Source: DATEZO01 sp035255485 (lineage in GTDB: Bacteria; Pseudomonadota; Gammaproteobacteria; Burkholderiales; Burkholderiaceae_D). Taken from it: a stretch of DNA of 6,096 bases. The notes under the pieces were generated by a model. That model was not told where the DNA came from and did not search any database. It saw only the letters and a program-made list of their open reading frames with translations. The stretch is from the NCBI GenBank assembly GCA_035255485.1, contig DATEZO010000229.1, positions 1 through 6,096 on the forward strand. The letters are read 5' to 3'. Shown here one piece after another: positions 1-5,044 of the stretch. Made by a program: the position numbers and the translations under genes. Each line of letters begins with the position of its first letter. The stretch's first letter is position 1.

Positions 1-78
1 TTGCAGCGTCTTGAAATACAGAGGGAACAAGCCCCACAGCGTATAGGCCATGGCGGCGTACAGCATGCCGGTGTTCAT
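1..78 (-). CDS. rarD: RarD-type EamA/DMT-family transporter, N-terminal fragment (cut by window edge)
   Basis: Only the first 26 codons are inside the window; the gene runs leftward off the edge. The reading begins MNTGMLYAAMAYTLWGLF and continues PLYFKTLQ. This matches the highly conserved start of RarD proteins, inner-membrane members of the drug/metabolite transporter superfamily with about ten helices and about 300 residues. The visible part is the first transmembrane helix with its characteristic Y-x-LWGLFPLYFK stretch. The ATG at 78-76 is chosen because family members start at this point; an in-frame TTG lies nine bases upstream, and no clear Shine-Dalgarno sequence precedes either codon. 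The substrate of RarD is not firmly established; the name comes from a chloramphenicol-sensitivity phenotype. It is divergent from lldD across a 626-base gap, so the two probably have separate promoters. Confidence 0.85.
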   Translation of the reverse strand, partial: MNTGMLYAAMAYTLWGLFPLYFKTLQ

Positions 79-131
79 GATGAGCAATCGAGGAGTGAGA
101 AAGCGGGTTGCAGCAGCGTGCAATTATCGCA

Positions 132-157
132 GCAATCGCCGATACCGGCGCGATTGC
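132..157. other. Bulged stem-loop upstream of rarD
   Basis: GCAATCGCCG at 132-141 pairs with CGGCGCGATTGC at 146-157 across an ATAC loop, with a two-base bulge on the right arm. It lies 54-79 bases before the rarD start and could sit in its leader transcript. No T-tract follows on either strand, so it is not an intrinsic terminator. It may be a chance GC-rich inverted repeat or a regulator site; function unknown. Confidence 0.4.
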
Positions 158-482
158 GGGCTCTTTCTGCGCATCATTTTTACGTATTGGCCCCCCTGAT
201 GACAGGCGCGCGGGGAAAATCGATAATGTCCCTGTGGCAATAATTTCCGGGACAGTGCACACTACAGGAGCGTCGGCGGCGGTGTTAATGGCTTTGTTGT
301 CGTTGCTGTTGATATCGGCGTATAGCGCTGGAAGAATATACTCCCTATGTTGATAGCCAATTACGAATAAAAAACGTAACTAATTACCACATACTCCCGT
401 ATTTAAGGTTATGTCGCACTTCTCTATTGAAAATGTCTGTGCACTTGCAAACATCTTTTCATCGAGATGGAAACTTCCTCTC

Positions 483-558
483 TGTCATGCCCGCGAAGGC
501 GGGAATCTAGTGGTGTGAGGACGAACGACACTGGGTCCCCGCCTTCGCGGGGACGACA
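483..558. repeat. REP-like twin palindrome (intergenic dispersed-repeat type)
   Basis: Two 28-base arms, 483-510 and 531-558, are inverted repeats identical at 23 of 28 positions and separated by 20 bases. Each arm is itself a hairpin: CCCGCGAAGGCGGG on the left and CCCCGCCTTCGCGGGG on the right. The arms begin TGTC and end in CTAG or CCAG. This layout (GTCAT..CCCGCGAAGGCGGG..AATC and its complement) is a familiar class of dispersed intergenic palindrome in proteobacteria. Such elements are usually moved by REP-associated transposases or replicate as BIMEs, and they can block exonucleases or terminate transcripts. The copy-number claim is inference, since only one copy is in the window. Confidence 0.75.
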
Positions 559-704
559 CAACAAAAATGGTTAACAGATCACTGCGCGATGGCCGTGTTT
601 CATTTTTCCTGATAAAGCCTGTCCATCAAGACGACGATCGCACCTTCAATAGCCAACCACGACAGAGCTTCGTTGATAACCAATAAAGAATAGGGCGCCT
701 TCCC

Positions 705-1868
705 ATGCTTGTTCCCGCTTCCGTTTCCGACTATCGCCTGCTGGCGCAACGGCGCTTGCCGCGCCAATTGTTCGACTATATCGACGGCGGCAGTGGCGAT
801 GAGATCACGCTGGCAGCCAATCGCGCCGACCTGTCGGCGTTGCGCCTGCGCCAGCATGTGATGCGCGATGTATCGCGGCTGCATGCCGGCGCAACGGTAT
901 TGGGGCAAGCGCTGTCGATGCCGGTCGCGCTGGCGCCGGTCGGACTGGCCGGGTTGATGGCACGCCGCGGCGAAGTCCAGGCGGCGCGTGCGGCGGAGCA
1001 GGCGGGCGTGCCGTTCTGCCTGTCCACGGTATCGCTTTGTTCGATCGAGGAAGTGCGGCAGGCGGTGCGCGCGCCGTTCTGGTTTCAGCTGTACATGATG
1101 CGCGACCGCGGCTTTGTGCGCGAATTGCTGCAGCGCGCGCAGGCCGCCGCCTGTTCCGCGCTGGTGTTCACGGTGGATCTGGCGGTGCTGGGCACGCGCT
1201 ACGGCGATATCCGCAACGGCATGCGCGGCGGCTTGTCATTGGCAGGCAAGATGGCGCGCACCTGGGATCTGGTACGCCATACCGGCTGGGTCCGCGATGT
1301 CGCACTCGGCGGCAAGCCGCTGATTTTCGGCAACCTTGCCGGCGCGGTGCCGGTGGCGCGCAATCTGGCCCAATTCTCGGCCTGGGTCGCCGCGCAGTTC
1401 GATCCTTCCGTCACCTGGCAGGATCTGGCCTGGGTGCGTAAAAACTGGTCGGGGCCGATCATCATCAAAGGCATTCTGGAAGCGGACGATGCGCGTGCCG
1501 CAGCCGATATCGGCGCCAGCGCCGTGATCGTTTCCAACCACGGCGGGCGCCAGCTCGACAGCGCACCATCGGCCATTTCCGCATTGCCGGCCATCGTCGA
1601 TGCGGTCGGCGACCGGCTGGAAGTGCTGATGGATGGCGGCGTGCGCAGCGGGCAGGATGTCGCCAAGGCGCTGGCGCTGGGCGCGCGCGCAGCGCTGATC
1701 GGCCGGCCCTGGGTCTGGGCGCTGGCAGCCGGCGGCAACGCCGGCGTCGCCGCCATGCTGGCCAATTTGCGCCAGGAACTGGAAGTCGCCATGGCGCTGC
1801 AGGGTGTGACCGACATCCGCCAGCTCAACCGCAATGCGCTGGTGTCGTCATCTGCACGCGCCGCATGA
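705..1868 (+). CDS. lldD: FMN-dependent L-lactate dehydrogenase (alpha-hydroxy-acid dehydrogenase family)
   Basis: This 387-residue flavoprotein probably oxidises L-lactate to pyruvate at the inner membrane, passing electrons to the quinone pool. The whole chain aligns by eye with E. coli LldD (about 396 residues): SDYR..AQR at the start, YIDGGS (25-30), LSMPVALAPVGL (70-81), ARRGEVQAA, FCLSTVS, WFQLY (126-130) and VFTVD (154-158). Expected active-site residues are all present: Tyr25, Tyr130, Asp158, Arg165, Lys255 in IIIKGI, the catalytic base His279 in SNHGGRQLD, and Arg282. DGGVRSG (310-316) and IGRPW (332-336) are the FMN phosphate-binding segments. The ATG at 705 fits the family start and has AGGG nine bases upstream. 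Base composition is GC-rich like core chromosome. No lactate permease or LldR regulator is adjacent, so it looks monocistronic. A relative such as mandelate or glycolate dehydrogenase cannot be fully excluded. Confidence 0.9.
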   Translation: MLVPASVSDYRLLAQRRLPRQLFDYIDGGSGDEITLAANRADLSALRLRQHVMRDVSRLHAGATVLGQALSMPVALAPVGLAGLMARRGEVQAARAAEQAGVPFCLSTVSLCSIEEVRQAVRAPFWFQLYMMRDRGFVRELLQRAQAAACSALVFTVDLAVLGTRYGDIRNGMRGGLSLAGKMARTWDLVRHTGWVRDVALGGKPLIFGNLAGAVPVARNLAQFSAWVAAQFDPSVTWQDLAWVRKNWSGPIIIKGILEADDARAAADIGASAVIVSNHGGRQLDSAPSAISALPAIVDAVGDRLEVLMDGGVRSGQDVAKALALGARAALIGRPWVWALAAGGNAGVAAMLANLRQELEVAMALQGVTDIRQLNRNALVSSSARAA

Positions 1869-2238
1869 CATGACATGGTGCGCCGGTGGTGGCCGCCGAT
1901 TGCGAATGGCACTGTGGTTGAAGCGATGAGCAGATCCATTCCGCGGCCATCAACCGCAGCCTGCCCCACGTTGATTAGGCGCCACATTGCCCGCAAGAAA
2001 TGGTTATTTGCGGGAGTATAGGAAAAAAATGCTGCATTCTCCCACGTCTTTATTGACTATTTAAAAATACATAGGCGAGTATGTAACTGCTGTAACAAAC
2101 CGCCTACCGCAGGCGATACGTCGAATACGGCTGATTCGGCGGGGTGAAAAACGCCTTCTTGTAGTCTGCAGGTTATCTCTTCAAGCCGTTGCCATCGATC
2201 GGTTTCCTGAATCTGGCGGGGCATTCCTATCCGCAGGG
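1869..2238. other. Gene-poor stretch between lldD and the DUF2867 gene (convergent)
   Basis: No gene is called here. The part around 2000-2100 is AT-rich and contains a stem-loop (1990-2014) with an adjacent A-tract. On the minus strand a 55-codon frame (2224-2057) starts 14 bases after the DUF2867 stop. A second frame ends at 2104 with an in-frame stop only some 20 codons upstream; its residues (FFTPPNQPYSTYRLR) look like a protein C-terminus. Either could be the remnant of a lost gene, but neither is recognisable. Confidence 0.5.
1990..2014. other. Stem-loop downstream of lldD
   Basis: CCCGCAA (1990-1996) pairs perfectly with TTGCGGG (2008-2014) around an 11-base loop, 122 bases after the lldD stop. 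It could end or stabilise the lldD transcript. On the plus strand it is followed by AGTATAGG and a run of A rather than T, so it does not meet the rule for an intrinsic terminator in either direction. Confidence 0.4.
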
Positions 2239-2775
2239 TCAGGCCGCATGTCGAGCCGGGCCAACTGCCTTGAGCACGGTCGGAGCGATGATCCGGTGCA
2301 TTGGCGTGACGGGGAGCATGTAGAGGCGGCCGAGCCAGTTGTGGACATGAACGACCGTGGTCACGGTGACAAGCATCTGCCCACTTTTTTCCTCGACGGC
2401 TTTATGCACGGACAGGACGACATCGAGGTGCTTGTCCTTGTCTCCAAGCAGCACCTCATCGGTGGTGTTTACGATCAGCGTGAAGATGCCGACCCGATCG
2501 CCGGGTTGGTATGCGGATGCCGCCTTGGCCTGGTCGATTTGGGAAAGCGTGCCGAGATTCTTCAGGCCGAGTGCCGAAACCACAGTGTTGCGCATGGTCA
2601 TGAACTGGTTCACCCAGGACGGTGTCGCCAGGAGGGCCCTGAGGAACTGCCCCAGCGCCGACAGGCTCGGGTCCTCGGCCGCTATGGTCCAGGAATCATG
2701 GAAGTACGCGCCCGGCAGATACGCGGCAATGGCGCTTGATTTCGGGGTACAGGTCTTGGTGGGGATGGTGTTCAT
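2239..2775 (-). CDS. DUF2867 domain protein
   Basis: The predicted protein has 178 residues from the ATG at 2775. It carries the pattern of DUF2867 proteins: YFHDSW near the start, PSWVNQFMTMRNTVVSALGLKN in the first half, then GDRVGIF, DKHLDVVLSVHK, and a C-terminal VVHVHNWLGRLYMLPVTPMHRIIAP. No catalytic residues are assigned for this family and the function is unknown; no signal peptide or transmembrane helix is evident. A GTG at 2802 would add nine residues (MPVNQPSDH). I prefer the ATG because the GTG would begin inside an attC-like relic and the added residues are not domain-like. No Shine-Dalgarno sequence is seen before either start. The gene is more GC-rich than the cassettes to its right and has no attC after its stop, so it may be a resident gene at the end of the array rather than a normal cassette. 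Confidence 0.8.
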   Translation of the reverse strand: MNTIPTKTCTPKSSAIAAYLPGAYFHDSWTIAAEDPSLSALGQFLRALLATPSWVNQFMTMRNTVVSALGLKNLGTLSQIDQAKAASAYQPGDRVGIFTLIVNTTDEVLLGDKDKHLDVVLSVHKAVEEKSGQMLVTVTTVVHVHNWLGRLYMLPVTPMHRIIAPTVLKAVGPARHAA

Positions 2776-2789
2776 GTGGTCTGACGGTT

Positions 2790-2835
2790 GATTAACAGGC
2801 ACGCACGCGTGTCCGGGTTCAATTGCATGTTAAAT
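2790..2835 (-). other. attC-like relic after the 65-residue membrane protein gene
   Basis: Read on the minus strand, a perfect inverse core ATTTAAC (2835-2829) lies six bases after the TAG stop. A core-like GTTAATC follows at 2796-2790, 14 bases before the DUF2867 ATG. Between them GGACACGC and GCGTGCC can pair with one unpaired base, which falls on the plus strand in the R''-proximal arm as in the good attC at 4469-4561. Against a functional site: the total is only 46 bases, the spacers are very unequal (14 and 1), the hairpin loop is too tight and GTTAATC departs from GTTRRRY at one position. Best read as a decayed or truncated attC. Confidence 0.4.
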
Positions 2836-2841
2836 CCAGTG

Positions 2842-3039
2842 CTACCCATGCTGAATTTTGTCGCCTTCGCTTTCTTTTTTAGGAGTAGGCACAAATGGAC
2901 CCTGTGTTCTCATCTTTACATAGCCCTCTACCTTCTCCTGACCAAATAGTTTGACCAGCCAGGAAAACCCAAAGAAACACACGACTAAAGCCGCTACAGA
3001 AGCCAGAACTACGCCAAAAACCGACAGTAATGGATACAT
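2842..3039 (-). CDS. Small single-helix membrane protein (integron cassette gene)
   Basis: A 65-residue protein of unknown function. Residues about 4-29 form one strongly hydrophobic helix (PLLSVFGVVLASVAALVV then CFFGFSW). They are followed by LVKLFGQEKVEGYVKMRTQG and a polar, lysine- and glutamate-rich tail. The start is very well supported: AAGGAGG (3050-3044) sits four bases before the ATG at 3039. A perfect integron core GTTAAAT (3061-3055) begins 22 bases before the ATG, and an inverse core ATTTAAC occurs six bases after the stop, so the gene is bracketed exactly as a gene cassette is. The bracketing sequences form a perfect 9-base inverted repeat (GGATTTAAC at 3053-3061, GTTAAATCC at 2829-2837). 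Short membrane proteins of this kind are frequent in cassette arrays. No family was recognised. Confidence 0.75.
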   Translation of the reverse strand: MYPLLSVFGVVLASVAALVVCFFGFSWLVKLFGQEKVEGYVKMRTQGPFVPTPKKESEGDKIQHG

Positions 3040-3043
3040 GGTC

Positions 3044-3050
3044 CCTCCTT
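3044..3050 (-). promoter_or_regulatory. Strong ribosome binding site of the 65-residue membrane protein
   Basis: On the minus strand AAGGAGG stands four bases (GACC) before the ATG at 3039. It is the only near-consensus Shine-Dalgarno sequence among the cassette genes in this window. It fixes the start and is a main reason for accepting this short gene. Confidence 0.85.
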
Positions 3051-3054
3051 GAGG

Positions 3055-3061
3055 ATTTAAC
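3055..3061 (-). other. Integron core site (R', GTTRRRY), start of the small-membrane-protein cassette
   Basis: The minus strand reads GTTAAAT, a perfect match to GTTRRRY. It marks where the cassette carrying the 65-residue protein begins. It should be the right half of the attC of the preceding GNAT cassette. The rest of that attC is missing or replaced by group II intron sequence: no 8-13 base stem partner of the usual kind was found next to it. Confidence 0.65.
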
Positions 3062-3378
3062 GACGGAAGTCAGCGGCAGGCCGACAGCGAAGCTCATGGG
3101 CATGATCTGATGGGGCGCGAGTCCCCTGCCGGAGTACCGAACTTGTTTCATAAGAAGCAAGGATAAGCGCTAGCCGACGGCAAGTGCAAGACCGCGAGGT
3201 CTTGTGCGAAGGAAGGCTCAAGGCACAAGGGCTGATCGGCATACGGGATCCGTGGATGAAAGCGCAGGGCCATATCGGACGGTGAAACGTGTACGGCCTG
3301 TTATTGAACCGCCCGGTGCGAGACCCGCACGCCGGGTGGTGTGGAGGGCTGAAGGTTGGAGATCTCCGGCTACCCGAT
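3062..3378 (+). mobile_element. Group II intron remnant (probable group IIC-attC type), reverse-transcriptase-less and 5'-truncated
   Basis: The 3' end is well supported. Domain V (3308-3340) is followed by a domain VI-like segment and the terminal CTACCCGAT, ending in the AY required of group II introns. Upstream lie structured-RNA signs: GTGCAAGACC (3184-3193) folds on GGTCTTGTGC (3198-3207) with a GCGA tetraloop, GCCGA (3173-3177) pairs with TCGGC (3236-3240), and GGGG (3112-3115) pairs with CCCC (3123-3126). No reverse transcriptase motif occurs in any frame, so the domain IV open reading frame is absent. No GTGYG 5' end is found. The segment is shorter than the roughly 400 bases expected for an ORF-less group IIC ribozyme, so 5' truncation is likely. 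The left boundary is uncertain, set just after the core at 3055-3061. Orientation is opposite to the cassettes, and the 3' exon starts TAGAGC, as expected for insertion at TTGT/T in an attC. Confidence 0.75.
3308..3340 (+). ncRNA. Group II intron domain V (catalytic hairpin)
   Basis: ACCGCCCGG (3308-3316) pairs with CCGGGTGGT (3332-3340) with one G-T pair. A two-base CG bulge (3330-3331) follows on the 3' strand, then a distal stem TGCG (3317-3320) with CGCA (3326-3329) around a five-base loop. A long lower stem, a two-base bulge on the 3' side and a short capped distal stem is the domain V signature. A CGC in the lower left strand (3310-3312) is consistent with the CGC triad known for group IIC rather than the AGC of other classes. 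Triad assignment is inference from position. Confidence 0.8.
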
Positions 3379-3384
3379 TAGAGC

Positions 3385-3819
3385 TCACTGCGCCAACCCG
3401 GTGAACTCTTTCTTCATGAAGAAGCGTGAGAACCCGGCGGGATAGTTGGGAAGCTCGCCAAAGCATACGTAGCCAATGCGTTCATAGAATGCGCGCGCCT
3501 GGAATTCAAAGGTATCGAGCCATGCACTATGACAACCACGGGTTATGGACTCACTCTCGGCAAGCTGCATGAGTTTGGTTCCAATGCCCTGGCCTCGCAA
3601 GCTCGCTGGTACGACAAGTAGCTGCGTGAAGAGCCAGCCATAGCTTGTGTAGCCCCATAGGCCGCCAATGACTGCTTCCGTCTTGTCTTTCACCTGTATG
3701 ACGAGAGGGCGGCCCTGGCTTGGACCGGCCTGGCTGTCGTTGTAGGCAACGAGCGGTGCAAGGATAGATTTTCGAGTTTCTTCGTTGGCGACGTCGGTGA
3801 TCGTGATTGTGTATTCCAT
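3385..3819 (-). CDS. GNAT-family N-acetyltransferase (integron cassette gene)
   Basis: A 144-residue single-domain acyltransferase predicted to transfer an acetyl group from acetyl-CoA to an unknown amine. The GNAT fold is visible in order: an N-terminal region with GRPLVIQVKD and VIGGLWGYTSYG (strands 2-3), WLFTQLLVVPASLRGQGIG (strand 4 and motif A, with the CoA pyrophosphate-binding RGQGIG at residues 75-80), TKLMQLAESESITRG (helix 3), SAWLDTFEFQARAFYERIGY (motif B, 98-117) and a short C-terminal strand ending in RFFMKKEF. Length is normal for a one-domain GNAT. It follows the degenerate attC (3851-3915), and its own attC is interrupted four to seven bases after the TGA stop by the group II intron. 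No strong Shine-Dalgarno sequence precedes the ATG. It resembles neither the aminoglycoside acetyltransferase families nor RimI closely enough to name, so a resistance role is not claimed. Confidence 0.88.
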   Translation of the reverse strand: MEYTITITDVANEETRKSILAPLVAYNDSQAGPSQGRPLVIQVKDKTEAVIGGLWGYTSYGWLFTQLLVVPASLRGQGIGTKLMQLAESESITRGCHSAWLDTFEFQARAFYERIGYVCFGELPNYPAGFSRFFMKKEFTGLAQ

Positions 3820-3850
3820 GCTAGCTAGAAATGAGGCTGAAGTTTTGTGA

Positions 3851-3915
3851 GCGCTACGTTTTAATTCTCCGGCCTGCGCCGCTTTTCGCGCAGGTCCGGT
3901 GGAGAGAGGCTATGC
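3851..3915 (-). other. attC recombination site, degenerate cores (HD-protein cassette)
   Basis: CCGGCCTGCGC (3869-3879) pairs with GCGCAGG-T-CCGG (3888-3899): 11 base pairs with one extrahelical T (3895) on the plus strand, in the arm nearer the HD gene. In cassette orientation this is the bottom-strand L'' position where attC sites carry their extrahelical base. The inverse core is GCATAGC (3915-3909), which directly follows the TAG stop of the HD gene. It differs by one base from GCATAAC, the complement of the core at 4469-4475. The opposite core is poor: GTAGCGC (3857-3851) lacks the GTT. Stem and placement are convincing, but the mutated cores suggest reduced or no recombination. Confidence 0.65.
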
Positions 3916-4455
3916 CTATAGCCGCAACATTGGCAACGGGCTAAAGGGATGCGTTTTTAGACGCTGACTGGCTAATGCTATAAGCCGTTTATGAAACCCT
4001 GAATTCGGAAATTTCGCCAATGTCTCAGCTACAAATGCGGAAGGCAACCCGAACTTTAGCTTCCCACACGACACATCGATCCAATCCGCTTTCCTGAATG
4101 GTTCAACCAGCCAGCTCGGATTGCCCTTGAATTTTCGAAGCTTGTGATGTTGTTCAATCATGGTTTCGATTTCTTCGCTCCATCCGGCTTGATGAGATTT
4201 GGCAAGATGCTCACGGGCAAGTTGTTTGGATGGCTCGAGATAGTCGTAGGTGTTGTTTACCCAGATACCCAGATCATGGAATGCCACTGCGATTGAAACC
4301 TTGCTCATGGTTTCTCCACTATCTCCACAGAACGCGAGGCAGAAGGTTAGGACGCGATAGCAATGGTTTCTGTATGCAGTAAAGTCCTCGCCAAGTTGAG
4401 TACGCCAGCTTTCGAGGATGGAATCGAGGATAGGAGATCGTTCGTAAGTCGTCAT
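3916..4455 (-). CDS. HD-domain protein, putative metal-dependent phosphohydrolase (integron cassette gene)
   Basis: A 179-residue soluble protein with the metal-site pattern of the HD superfamily: His31 in NHCYRVLTF, His60-Asp61 in VAFHDLGIW, His103/His104 in IEQHHK and Asp124 in RKADWIDVS. These H...HD...H...D residues would bind one or two metal ions for hydrolysis of a phosphate ester or nucleotide; the substrate is unknown. The protein is short and has no fused nucleotidyltransferase, RelA, response-regulator or membrane part, so it is a stand-alone HD domain. The start is supported by cassette geometry: the core GTTATGC (4475-4469) ends 13 bases before the ATG at 4455. Its stop is directly followed by an attC inverse core. 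Only a weak GAG precedes the start. Base composition is clearly less GC-rich than lldD, consistent with separate origin. Nothing links it biochemically to its neighbours. Confidence 0.85.
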   Translation of the reverse strand: MTTYERSPILDSILESWRTQLGEDFTAYRNHCYRVLTFCLAFCGDSGETMSKVSIAVAFHDLGIWVNNTYDYLEPSKQLAREHLAKSHQAGWSEEIETMIEQHHKLRKFKGNPSWLVEPFRKADWIDVSCGKLKFGLPSAFVAETLAKFPNSGFHKRLIALASQRLKTHPFSPLPMLRL

Positions 4456-4468
4456 GGTGTCTCAATAG

Positions 4469-4561
4469 GCATAACGGGGGAGGTAAGCGGACTGCCGCGC
4501 GAGGCGTGACAGGAAGGCCAAGGCGGGTGTTTGGCAGGTCCGCTTGGCCGGATTGTTAGTC
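4469..4561 (-). other. attC recombination site, well preserved
   Basis: In cassette (minus) orientation: inverse core GACTAAC (4561-4555), spacer, L'' AAGCGGACCTGCC (4545-4533), a 36-base variable part, L' GGCAGTCCGCTT (4496-4485), spacer and core GTTATGC (4475-4469). The two arms pair over 12 bases with a single extra base: C4538's complement on the L'' top strand, hence an extrahelical G on the bottom strand, as in classical attC hairpins. Both spacers are nine bases. Total length is 93 bases. The HD gene ATG follows 13 bases after the core. The cores deviate from RYYYAAC and GTTRRRY at one position each. The plus strand also contains TTGT/TAG at 4554-4559, the target motif type of attC-specific group IIC introns. 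Confidence 0.88.
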
Positions 4562-4580
4562 CATAGGCATGGCATTGATA

Positions 4581-4596
4581 AGCTCCTTAAGGAGCT
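4581..4596. repeat. Perfect 16-base palindrome in the cassette 3' region
   Basis: AGCTCCTTAAGGAGCT reads the same on both strands and can form a six-base-pair hairpin with a TTAA loop. It lies 25 bases after the stop of the membrane protein gene and 20 bases before the inverse core of the attC, outside the attC stem. No T-tract follows. It may be a transcript-end hairpin or a protein-binding palindrome; role unknown. Confidence 0.5.
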
Positions 4597-4620
4597 ATTG
4601 AGTGGTGTAAGGCAAAGCAT

Positions 4621-5025
4621 TCATGTCCCTTCGTGTGAGTGGTGCTTACGCATAAAGCCGCTAACGAACAATCCTGCCAGCCAGGCGGGAACAATGAATA
4701 GGCTGATGGTCCCAAGCCACCATAAATTGAACGGATCAAAGAGTTGAAATCCCGTTAGGCCAGAAAAAAGCGCAATTAGGCAAAGAGCGACGGCCTCTGC
4801 GCCCACCAAGCTGGCCAATAGGTCGATTGCCGGCCACCGAAGCCGACCGTACAATACGATCGCGACAGCGCACATCAAAGCGGCCATGATTCCCCCGGGT
4901 ACCCGAAAGTCTCTTCCACTCAGACCCGGCCAGATGGGTACAAATGCAACTACCGCACCGGCTACGAGCGCGCACAGAAACATCGCCAGCGTTCCCAGTG
5001 ATGTACGGATAAGGTGGGCAGTCAT
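4621..5025 (-). CDS. Four-helix membrane protein of unknown function (integron cassette gene)
   Basis: A 134-residue hydrophobic protein with four predicted transmembrane helices at about residues 9-30, 43-60, 67-90 and 100-124. A loop with WPGLSGRDFRVPGG lies between helices 1 and 2, and the tail is basic and histidine-rich (FMRKHHSHEGT). Positive residues at the C-terminus and few in the first loops suggest a cytoplasmic C-terminus. No enzymatic or transport motif is recognised, and it is too small for most transporters except oligomeric types. The start at 5025 fits cassette geometry: a perfect core GTTAGGC (5051-5045) ends 19 bases before the ATG. No Shine-Dalgarno sequence is evident. 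About 59 bases separate its stop from the attC. It is the first cassette visible next to the IS, so it could be read from a promoter in the IS or in the integron platform beyond the window. Confidence 0.75.
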   Translation of the reverse strand: MTAHLIRTSLGTLAMFLCALVAGAVVAFVPIWPGLSGRDFRVPGGIMAALMCAVAIVLYGRLRWPAIDLLASLVGAEAVALCLIALFSGLTGFQLFDPFNLWWLGTISLFIVPAWLAGLFVSGFMRKHHSHEGT

Positions 5026-5044
5026 AGCGTTGGAAGAGGGGCCG

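Larger units (their letters stand above)
79..704. other. Gene-free divergent region between rarD and lldD
   Basis: No convincing coding sequence was found on either strand. Open frames at the left are antisense to rarD or have low-quality starts and unlikely composition. The stretch holds a bulged stem-loop near rarD (132-157), an AT-rich part around 330-430, and a REP-like twin palindrome (483-558). A TATACT hexamer at 337-342 resembles a -10 box on the plus strand but has no acceptable -35 box at normal spacing, so no promoter is called. Immediately before lldD an AGGG (692-695) stands nine bases from its ATG as a weak ribosome binding site. Confidence 0.6.

Noticed and set aside
309..342. 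Promoter with TTGATA and TATACT
   Set aside because: The two boxes are 22 bases apart, outside the workable range, and lldD begins more than 360 bases away.
1199..1996. Long minus-strand open frame (265 codons) opposite lldD
   Set aside because: It is the antisense shadow of a GC-rich gene. The plus-strand protein has every active-site motif of the lactate dehydrogenase family, whereas the antisense product has none.
1990..2014. Intrinsic terminator for lldD
   Set aside because: The stem is good, but the following tract is A-rich, not T-rich, in the lldD direction, and no T-tract follows on the other strand.
2057..2224. A 55-codon minus-strand frame just after the DUF2867 gene
   Set aside because: The AGGA touches the start codon, the product has no recognisable motif, and a competing frame in the same stretch looks equally plausible as a gene remnant.
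2248..2791. Two plus-strand open frames opposite the DUF2867 gene
   Set aside because: Their products show no recognisable domain and mirror the codon bias of the minus-strand gene, which has clear family motifs.
3055..3146. A second reading of this stretch as the complete missing attC (CGGCAGG 3074-3080 with CCTGCCG 3125-3131, and TTGT at 3143-3146), with the intron starting at 3147
   Set aside because: Pairing stops after seven bases and the spacers do not match. The hairpins here fit ribozyme domain I at least as well. It stays an alternative for the intron's left boundary.
3204..3466. Overlapping short frames on both strands across the intron 3' end
   Set aside because: The sequence is explained by group II ribozyme structure. 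The products are arginine-rich and unlike any protein, with no reverse transcriptase motif.
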